A stretch of DNA of 64,000 nt. Source: Candidatus Freyarchaeota archaeon. GTDB taxonomy: Archaea > Asgardarchaeota > Jordiarchaeia > Jordiarchaeales > Jordiarchaeaceae. Numbering within the stretch: the first letter of the stretch is position 1; each line of letters starts with the position of its first letter. A program made the translations under genes and the position numbers. Positions 53,460 through 58,607 of this stretch are shown here, piece by piece. The stretch covers positions 186,001-250,000 of the forward strand of contig JAUQZE010000018.1 in the NCBI GenBank assembly GCA_030587365.1, given 5' to 3'. The notes below the pieces were generated by a model. The model had not been told where the DNA came from and made no database searches. It saw only the letters and a list, made by a program, of their open reading frames with translations.

Positions 53460-53648
53460 TGGTGCCGTCGGCCGGAGTTTCAGAAATAGTGTTTCGAACA
53501 CTATTTCCTTTGAATTCGCCTTCTGCTAAGTGTTTTGGCAGAATCCAGCGACAGCCGGATCTTCAGTTTCGCCTTCTGCCACTCTGACAGTATCCGGCGC
53601 TCTCCCGGTCTAAGCGTGTCGCTATTCTTGGTGAATAGTTACGACGGC
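53460..53648 (-). tRNA. tRNA-Phe(GAA), four introns
   Basis: Acceptor GCCGTCG/CGACGGC, A73 and CCA are intact. Four BHB introns are removed: 53616-53639 (24 nt, position 9/10, central helix GTCG/CGAC); 53568-53593 (26 nt, 30/31, CGCC/GGCG); 53515-53544 (30 nt, 53/54, CGCT/GGCG); 53477-53508 (32 nt, 59/60, TTCA/TGAA with a 9-bp inner hairpin). The spliced tRNA has D-stem GCTT/GAGC, anticodon arm CCGGA-CTGAAGA-TCCGG and T-arm GCTGG-TTCAAAT-CCGGC, 77 nt with CCA. The exon between introns 3 and 4 is only six nucleotides. The arithmetic closes exactly (77 + 112 = 189). Confidence 0.92.
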
Positions 53649-53735
53649 ACCTATCCTAGGAGATTTCAGACGACGGCAGAAACTAAGTTTTTTAAACAAC
53701 CTATTAAATCTTTTGTTTTTATTAACTCATTGAAT

Positions 53736-53843
53736 TGGTGGGCGAAGCAGGATTGTCAGATATAGTGTTCAAAGCACTATACCTTTTGAACCTGCGACCT
53801 TCGCCACGTCAAGGCGACGTCATAACCGCTAGACTACTCGCCC
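53736..53843 (-). tRNA. tRNA-Val(GAC), one intron
   Basis: Acceptor GGGCGAG/TTCGCCC (one G-U), A73 and encoded CCA are present. The anticodon arm is TCGCC-TTGACGT-GGCGA, giving GAC. A 32-nt intron (53753-53784) interrupts the T-loop at 59/60. Its inner 9-bp hairpin (TATAGTG...CACTATA core) closely resembles that of the fourth intron in the neighbouring tRNA-Phe. The BHB central helix is TTCA/TGAC, with one mismatched end pair. Mature T-arm is GCAGG-TTCAAAT-CCTGC; exons total 76 nt. Confidence 0.92.
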
Positions 53844-54000
53844 CTTGTAGTGTTAACATGGAAGTTGTTTTAAAATAATTAAATTTTTCGTATCGCTAAC
53901 TTTTAGAATCAAAAGAAACTCGAACAACAGTGTAAAGTCGGGTAGACCTAGTTTTCTTTGGGGCTTTGATTTTGCGAAAACACTTGTTTTGTGGGGTTAG

Positions 54001-54186
54001 TGGTGGACCCAGCGGGAAGCTCGCCGTTGAGGGTTTTCTCAGCGGATTCGAATTCGCGAACCCTAACTTTTTGTTGAGGGTTTCCCGCGGCCTCCGCGAT
54101 TTTGGTGATGAGTTGCCTTCGCTCCCATTTCTCTTGTGGCGGGATATGGGTAACGCGGCGCTCATACCAGGCTGAGCTATGGGCCC
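54001..54186 (-). tRNA. tRNA-Ala(GGC), four introns
   Basis: The acceptor GGGCCCA/TGGGTCC contains the G3-U70 pair that defines alanine identity; A73 and CCA follow. Introns: 54118-54151 (34 nt, position 33/34, central helix CGCG/AGCG with a terminal G-A); 54100-54113 (14 nt, 37/38, TTGG/CCAA); 54053-54083 (31 nt, 53/54, CGCG/CGCG); 54018-54046 (29 nt, 59/60, TTCG/CGAG). Spliced anticodon arm is CCGCG-TTGGCAT-CGCGG, anticodon GGC; T-arm GCGGG-TTCGAAT-CCCGC; 78 nt with CCA. The exon between the first two introns is just GGCA, holding the whole anticodon. Confidence 0.9.
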
Positions 54187-54239
54187 ATCACCTTTATGCT
54201 ATTTGTTTTCTGCTAGCGGATTCTATTTAGGGGTGGTTT

Positions 54240-54428
54240 TTAGTATGCTCTGGCTTTTCCACCCATTTTTTTGGTTTGCCAGCTGTATCTTCGAATTCTT
54301 TTTGATCTACCGTATCCGCAGGCTGCGCAGTATTTTTTCGTGACGTGATATGAGTGTTTTCCGCATCTTCGGCATCTTATGTGTGTTTTTTTGTTTTTTT
54401 TGCCCCTGCTTGGTGTTCCTTTGGTCAT
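54240..54428 (-). CDS. rpl37e: Ribosomal protein eL37
   Basis: This 62-residue zinc ribosomal protein begins MTKGTPSRGKKNKKTHIRCR, then RCGKHSYHVTKKYCAACGYG, with the two CxxC pairs (CRRC, CAAC) that bind zinc, and ends with a basic tail. This is the eL37 pattern rather than eL40. It follows the LSm gene by 38 bases on the same strand, an archaeal arrangement seen widely. GGAGG upstream supports the ATG complementary to 54426-54428. Confidence 0.95.
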   Translation of the reverse strand: MTKGTPSRGKKNKKTHIRCRRCGKHSYHVTKKYCAACGYGRSKRIRRYSWQTKKMGGKARAY

Positions 54429-54466
54429 TGCGTTTTCCTCCTTTTTTAGGTCGCTTTATGGTTTTA

Positions 54467-54712
54467 TTATCCTGTTTTTATTGCGGGGCTGAGGAGGATT
54501 ACGTTGTCTCCTCTTACTATTACGGTTCCTACGGGTTTGTTGTTGTCTTTGTCTATTATTTCTTCTGCTTCGTCTAGTATGAGGTTCATGTGGAGGTCGA
54601 ATCCTTTGAGTTTGCCTCTTAGTTCTCGTCCTCCTTTGAGTTTGACGAGTACTCTTGCTTCTAATGATCTGTTGAGTAGGTCAAGAGGTCTTGTTATGCT
54701 TGGTTCGCTCAT
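54467..54712 (-). CDS. Archaeal Sm-like (LSm) RNA-binding protein
   Basis: The 81-residue protein has both Sm motifs: RVLVKLKGGRELRGKLKGFD followed by LHMNLILDEAEEI (Sm1) and GTVIVRGDNVILLSP (Sm2, RGDNV being typical). Archaeal Sm proteins form heptameric rings that bind U-rich RNA and take part in RNA metabolism, including tRNA processing in some species. It is the first gene of a two-gene unit with eL37. The ATG is complementary to 54710-54712, with AAAAGGAGAG upstream. Confidence 0.95.
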   Translation of the reverse strand: MSEPSITRPLDLLNRSLEARVLVKLKGGRELRGKLKGFDLHMNLILDEAEEIIDKDNNKPVGTVIVRGDNVILLSPAIKTG

Positions 54713-55050
54713 CGCGTTTTTCTCTCCTTTTTAAAAAATATATTATTGCATCCTTTTGTGGAATTTTGTGAGTATTTAAGTATATCGGATTACTGTCTTC
54801 CAATACACCTTGTTTTACAGTACTTATTTGGGTATTATATTTTTTTTGAGTCGTCTATTTATAAACTCATCTTATTAAATTTGGTGTTTTCCGTAATAGG
54901 TTTTTGGGTTTGTTTCTTTTTCCGTAATTTTGAAATATTTAAAACTGTTTATTTTAGAGTAAGTACCTTTTTTAGATTTTGTTAAATAATTTATGTGTGG
55001 TAAAGGCGGAGAAAAGGCTTGGTTTTAACGGCTGTGTTGAGGCGCTGCGC

Positions 55051-55530
55051 ATGAAGCTTAAGAATCGTCATTTTCTGCGTGATAGGGACATAAAGAAATT
55101 GGAAGAAGAACTTAGAGGAGCTTTAGGGGAGAATTTTTCTATTCAGGATAAAGTCGAGTTCGGAATAATGAAAGACGGCGTTCAATTATATCTTGTGAAC
55201 GGCGTTCCGTATTTTATTCGCATGGTGGATTTGCTTATCCCGAGTCTGAAAGCTATTTTAAATGGGGCTGCACAACTACCAAAAGTTACTGTAGATATGG
55301 GGGCGGTGGGTTTTATCACTAAGGGAGCAGACGTTATGGTTCCTGGAATTGTTAGAGTTGACGACAATGTGAAGCAATTCTCTCTAGTTACGGTTATGGA
55401 CGAAAAACACAATAAACCCCTAGCGGTTGGACTCGCACTCATGGACGCAGAAACCATAAAAAATTCCAGCAAAGGACCCGCAGTAAAGAATCTACACTAC
55501 GTTGGGGACACCTTCTGGAGTTTTGAATAA
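55051..55530 (+). CDS. MCT-1-like PUA-domain protein
   Basis: The product of about 159 residues resembles archaeal homologues of MCT-1: an N-terminal DUF1947-type domain (MKLKNRHFLRDRDIKKLEEE ... VNGVPYFIRMVDLLIPSLKA) and a C-terminal PUA domain (VTVDMGAVGFITKGADVMVP, GIVRVDDNVKQFSLVTVMDE). In eukaryotes MCT-1 with DENR handles post-termination 40S subunits; the archaeal role is unknown but RNA-related. The frame is open from TTG 54979, but homologues begin near MKxKNRHFL, so ATG 55051 with TGAGG upstream is chosen. The tRNA-Glu gene follows after 37 bases. Confidence 0.88.
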   Translation: MKLKNRHFLRDRDIKKLEEELRGALGENFSIQDKVEFGIMKDGVQLYLVNGVPYFIRMVDLLIPSLKAILNGAAQLPKVTVDMGAVGFITKGADVMVPGIVRVDDNVKQFSLVTVMDEKHNKPLAVGLALMDAETIKNSSKGPAVKNLHYVGDTFWSFE

Positions 55531-55567
55531 AATTTAAAAGTGTGGCTTTCAAAGATTCCATAAAAGT

Positions 55568-55703
55568 GCTCCGGTAGTGTAGCGGCCAAACAAGATAAGG
55601 GTCAAGCATAAGGGGCTCATGTACATCAGCCCAATCGATCCCTAGACACGGGTTCAAAGAATTAAGTTCTTAACTTAATTTGAAACTCCCGTCCGGAGCA
55701 CCA
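55568..55703 (+). tRNA. tRNA-Glu(CUC), three introns
   Basis: Acceptor GCTCCGG/CCGGAGC, A73 and encoded CCA are clear. Introns: 55590-55605 (16 nt, D-loop 21/22, central helix GGCC/GGTC); 55619-55634 (16 nt, within the anticodon at 34/35, GGGC/GCCC); 55659-55686 (28 nt, T-loop 59/60, TTCA/TGAA with a 7-bp inner stem). Spliced D-arm GTGT-AGCGGCCAA-GCAT, anticodon arm AGGGG-CTCTCGA-TCCCT, T-arm ACGGG-TTCAAAT-CCCGT; 76 nt with CCA (76 + 60 = 136). The second intron splits the anticodon itself, so CUC exists only after splicing. Confidence 0.93.
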
Positions 55704-55993
55704 TTAAAAAATGAAAGAATATAGGAAACTCTATATAGCTCCTTCTCAAATCATAAAATTAATATACAAAAACTCAAGCTTTTCTACGCAGCATGTACAA
55801 AGCTAACGCGAATCCTGCCACAAAACACCAAACAACCCGCCAATAACCACCACAACCGTTGAAACACACTAGAAACCCCTGAGAAGCAGCAAAAAACCCC
55901 ATAAGGGGAAAAAAGGAAAAGATTTTAATAAAACTAGAACTAAATTAGGAAGGAAAGAAAAATTAAAAAGAAAAAGAAAGGGAAATGGTGATT

Positions 55994-56080
55994 ATGAGCA
56001 AGATTATGGTTGAGAGTGAGGCAATGGTTATTTATCATTATGCTCATATATTGAGTACGAGTAAAGGAGGTGAAAAGTAG
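55994..56080 (+). CDS. Short leader-like frame before the lysine-rich protein
   Basis: A 28-codon frame (MSKIMVESEAMVIYHYAHIL ... STSKGGEK) ends directly before the ATG of the next gene, whose ribosome site GGAGGTG lies inside its last codons. It may be a real small protein or a translated leader that couples to the lysine-rich gene. GGTGATT precedes its ATG. Nothing identifies its function. Confidence 0.4.
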   Translation: MSKIMVESEAMVIYHYAHILSTSKGGEK

Positions 56081-56179
56081 ATGCCCTGGCCCTGGAGTAA
56101 AAAACCAGCAAAGAAAAAGAAGGTGAAAGCGAAGACTAAGAGCGCGAAAACAGCAAAGAGAAAAACGAAAAAGAAGTAA
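56081..56179 (+). CDS. Lysine-rich 32-residue basic protein
   Basis: This frame encodes MPWPWSKKPAKKKKVKAKTK followed by SAKTAKRKTKKK: 32 residues, about half lysine, with an aromatic-proline head. The ATG abuts the stop of the upstream short frame and has a strong ribosome site (AAAGGAGGTGAAAAG). Composition resembles histone H1 tails and other DNA-condensing or RNA-binding peptides. I know of no named family. It lies in the tRNA-rich region, 180 bases before tRNA-Thr. The strong ribosome site makes it more credible than a chance frame. Confidence 0.6.
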   Translation: MPWPWSKKPAKKKKVKAKTKSAKTAKRKTKKK

Positions 56180-56357
56180 ATTGGGAACAAATTGTTCTCC
56201 ATAGCCCTAACATTCATATCGATAACCTCCTAACTTTTTTTAAACTCATCTTTCTAATTTTTGGCCCCCTCGCAAAACTATGATGGGCGTTTCTTGGTGT
56301 ATAGCAAAAATTATTAAGGTCAGCTTCGAATCTCAAGAATATTGGAGCCTTCGGCGA

Positions 56358-56515
56358 GCCTCGGTTCCTCCAGTAAAGTAGAGGCGAGAAAGCTCAGTGG
56401 TAGAGCGCCAGCCTCGTACAACCACCATTAAAAGTGGTCTGAGCGAGTTGGAAGTCGAGGGTTCAAGCGAACTTGCACTCTGGGTGTAGCTCTGAAAACC
56501 CCTCCCGGGGCTCCA
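56358..56515 (+). tRNA. tRNA-Thr(CGU), three introns
   Basis: Acceptor GCCTCGG/CCGGGGC (one T-G), U73 and encoded CCA are present. Introns: 56366-56390 (25 nt, position 8/9, central helix CTCG/CGAG); 56419-56445 (27 nt, canonical 37/38, CTCG/TGAG, inner stem ACCAC/GTGGT); 56468-56498 (31 nt, 59/60, TTCA/TGAA). Spliced: D-arm GCTC-AGTGGTA-GAGC, anticodon arm CCAGC-CTCGTAA-GTTGG, T-arm GAGGG-TTCAAGC-CCCTC; 75 nt with CCA (75 + 83 = 158). The first intron lies directly after the acceptor stem, so the D-arm is separated from it in the transcript. Confidence 0.92.
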
Positions 56516-56552
56516 TTTTATCTTTTTTATAGTGTTCTGTGTGGTAGTCTCT

Positions 56553-57539
56553 ATGAGTGTGGGTGATGTTGGTGAGCGTGGATTAATCGATTTCTTTTTC
56601 ACGTTAATTGATAGATTTCCTCGTGAGGTTTTGCCCTTTGGTGATGATGCTGTAGGAGTACCCTTTGGGAATGATGCTCTCATCGTTAAAACTGATATGC
56701 TTGTGGGCAGTACCGATGTTCCGCCTGGTATGTCTTACTGGCATGCGGGGCGGAAGGCAGCTGTTATGAATGTAAGCGATGTTGTCGCTAAGGGCGCCAA
56801 GCCGATTGGCGCCGTCTTTTCCTTAGGTTTCCCACCGCGTACCACTATGGATCAGGCTGGGGATTTGGTAAGAGGATTAAACTCAGGCTGCAGAGAATAC
56901 GGGTTATACTACCTAGGCGGTGACACTAGCGAGTGTTCTGACCTTGTGGTTTCAGGAGCTGTTTTCGGGCTTGTTGGACGGAATAACGTTGTTTCACGTA
57001 AGGGGGCAAACCCGGGAGATGTTGTTGCGGTAACTGGCCCATTTGGTTTGACCGCCATGGGGTTTAAGATACTGCTTGAAAACTTGAGTGCCGATCCCCG
57101 AACTAAGGAATTAGCTTTACGCACCGTGTATGAGCCTCAGGCTAGAATGAAGGAAGGAATAGTCCTATCCGAGCGTAATCTCGCGTCATCCAGCATAGAC
57201 AGCAGCGACGGTTTAGCCTGGTCACTATATGAACTTTCCAAAATGAGCGGAGTTGGATTCATTATCGATTCAATACCTGCTCCTAAAGAGGTGCGAACAT
57301 TTGCAGAGAGTCACGGTCTTAACTACTTGGATCTTGCTTTGTATGGTGGTGAAGAATTTGAGCTTGTTATTACAGTTCCCTCGGCGAAGTGGAACAGGGC
57401 GGTGGACTCGGTGAAAGTGGTTGGCGGCACCTTGTATCCGATAGGAATCGTTACAGAAGAAAAATACATAGTGCTACGCCTACCGAATCAAGCGGAAAAA
57501 ATGATAGAACCCAAAGGTTATGAACACTTTCGAAAATGA
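56553..57539 (+). CDS. thiL: Thiamine-monophosphate kinase
   Basis: ThiL phosphorylates thiamine monophosphate to thiamine pyrophosphate, the cofactor needed by both 2-oxoacid oxidoreductases in this window. The protein of about 328 residues shows LPFGDDAVGVPFGND and LIVKTDMLVGSTDVPPGMSY, then KAAVMNVSDVVAKGAKP, YYLGGDTSECSDLVVSGAVF and SSSIDSSDGLAWSLYEL, all ThiL signatures of the PurM fold. ATG 56553 is taken as the start; the open frame extends to 56532 with a GTG but lacks a ribosome site. It begins 38 bases after tRNA-Thr. Confidence 0.93.
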   Translation: MSVGDVGERGLIDFFFTLIDRFPREVLPFGDDAVGVPFGNDALIVKTDMLVGSTDVPPGMSYWHAGRKAAVMNVSDVVAKGAKPIGAVFSLGFPPRTTMDQAGDLVRGLNSGCREYGLYYLGGDTSECSDLVVSGAVFGLVGRNNVVSRKGANPGDVVAVTGPFGLTAMGFKILLENLSADPRTKELALRTVYEPQARMKEGIVLSERNLASSSIDSSDGLAWSLYELSKMSGVGFIIDSIPAPKEVRTFAESHGLNYLDLALYGGEEFELVITVPSAKWNRAVDSVKVVGGTLYPIGIVTEEKYIVLRLPNQAEKMIEPKGYEHFRK

Positions 57540-57558
57540 GTAAAGTAAAAAGGAGGAA

Positions 57559-57705
57559 TGGCGGACCAGGAGAGATTTGAACTCTCGAAATCCGGACCAA
57601 TAGGTATTGGCTTTCCGGCTTACCTCCAGGATTAGAGGGCTTATGCCTTAAACGTCGGCACCCTTTCAGGTTTCTGAAATCATATCCTGTCTAGGTGACT
57701 GGTCC
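57559..57705 (-). tRNA. tRNA-Arg(UCU), four introns
   Basis: Acceptor GGACCAG/CTGGTCC, G73 and CCA are intact; the T-arm GAGAG-TTCAAAT-CTCTC is uninterrupted. Introns: 57665-57683 (19 nt, D-loop, central helix CAGG/CCTG, weak inner helix); 57641-57655 (15 nt, 29/30, GTGC/GCAT); 57621-57632 (12 nt, 37/38, CCTC/GAGG, only a 5-nt loop inside); 57590-57612 (23 nt, variable loop, CCGG/CCGG with a 6-bp hairpin; this junction may shift by 1-2 nt). Spliced: D-arm ACCT-AGACAGGATA-GGGT, anticodon arm CCGGC-CCTCTAA-GCCGG, variable AATTC; 78 nt with CCA (78 + 69 = 147). Position 33 is C. The D-arm and G73 match archaeal arginine tRNAs. Confidence 0.82.
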
Positions 57706-57779
57706 AACTCTTATGTTGTGTATGTTTAATTGTTCTTTTTATTTTTTACGTTTATCGGGCTCTTTAAAATATTTATTCG

Positions 57780-58445
57780 TTATGTTTTCCTTATTGGGTA
57801 TAGGTGCTTGTAATTCTTTTTTCTTACTATGTATCCTGCCAAGTCAAAGGTTTTTTTTGCTTTTTGTAGTATCACGCTGTCGCTGGTGGCTGCTACTTGT
57901 CCTTTTCTCAGGACTGCGTTGTCTGCTTGTTTTGCTACTTGTGCGGTGCCGTTTATGCCGTATTGTTCCATTTTTTTCCTTGTGATTGCTGAGAGTTCTC
58001 CGCTTTTGCTTACTGGGCTGTCGAAAAATATAAGTGTTTTTTTTGGGGGTTTTTGTTTTAGTGTTTGCATTATTAGGTCGATTGCTTGGTGTGTTGTTTT
58101 TGTTATTTTGTGTTTACCGAACACTCCAGAAATGTCTCTTACAAACGCGTCGTCGGAGTCGATTAGATTTTTTCCATCAAGCATTGTTTCAAGGACTATG
58201 ATTACGTTGTATCCGTCTATGGTTAATGTTTTGTCTCCGAGTTCTCTAATTTTTATGGCTTTTTCTTTTCTTTCTTTTGCTTCTGTCTGGCTGTAGATTG
58301 CTCTGTAGAGGACAAATCGCTCCTCTCTATTTAGTTTGTAACGGTCTCCAACAAAGTTTAAGGCCTGATCCCTGTTATACTTTCGGTTTAGAAGATATCG
58401 TAGGTCCTCTGCTGCTTCCAGTATTCTGTGATTAATAAACATCAT
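57780..58445 (-). CDS. DUF434 / DUF5616 protein
   Basis: This 221-residue protein has an N-terminal DUF434-type helical part (INHRILEAAEDLRYLLNRKY; NREERFVLYRAIYSQTEAKE) and a C-terminal PIN/NYN-like part (TLTIDGYNVIIVLETMLDGK; KTLIFFDSPVSKSGELS; AATSDSVILQKAKKTFDLAG). The DGYNV and FDSPVSKSG motifs suggest a nuclease fold with acidic residues around one metal site. The family is archaeal and uncharacterised. ATG is complementary to 58443-58445 (or three bases in). It lies beside tRNA-Arg, on the same strand. Confidence 0.85.
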   Translation of the reverse strand: MMFINHRILEAAEDLRYLLNRKYNRDQALNFVGDRYKLNREERFVLYRAIYSQTEAKERKEKAIKIRELGDKTLTIDGYNVIIVLETMLDGKNLIDSDDAFVRDISGVFGKHKITKTTHQAIDLIMQTLKQKPPKKTLIFFDSPVSKSGELSAITRKKMEQYGINGTAQVAKQADNAVLRKGQVAATSDSVILQKAKKTFDLAGYIVRKKNYKHLYPIRKT

Positions 58446-58607
58446 ATAAGCCTCTTTTAACCCTTATCCGAAAATATTTTTTGTTTATACACTATTATTT
58501 TTCCAGGGTTTCTGGTTGGCCGCGGTTTTCTTATACACAAAGTTTTTAGAATTTCCTAGCAAAGTCTTAGATACCTTATTATTTTATTCAAAGGAGGCTT
58601 TATAACG

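Noticed and set aside
54001..54186. tRNA-Met or tRNA-Ile2 because of CTCAT near the anticodon region
   Set aside because: That CTCAT lies within the 14-nt intron; the G3-U70 pair and the spliced loop TTGGCAT identify Ala(GGC).
54240..54428. eL40 for the small zinc ribosomal protein
   Set aside because: The MTKGTPSxGKKNKKTHIRCR start and the CRRC/CAAC spacing are those of eL37.
57559..57705. tRNA-Pyl(CUA), suggested by CTCTAAT, G73 and the short hairpins
   Set aside because: Four BHB introns give a complete class I cloverleaf with normal D-loop GG and standard T-loop, matching archaeal tRNA-Arg(UCU); no pyl genes are present in the window.
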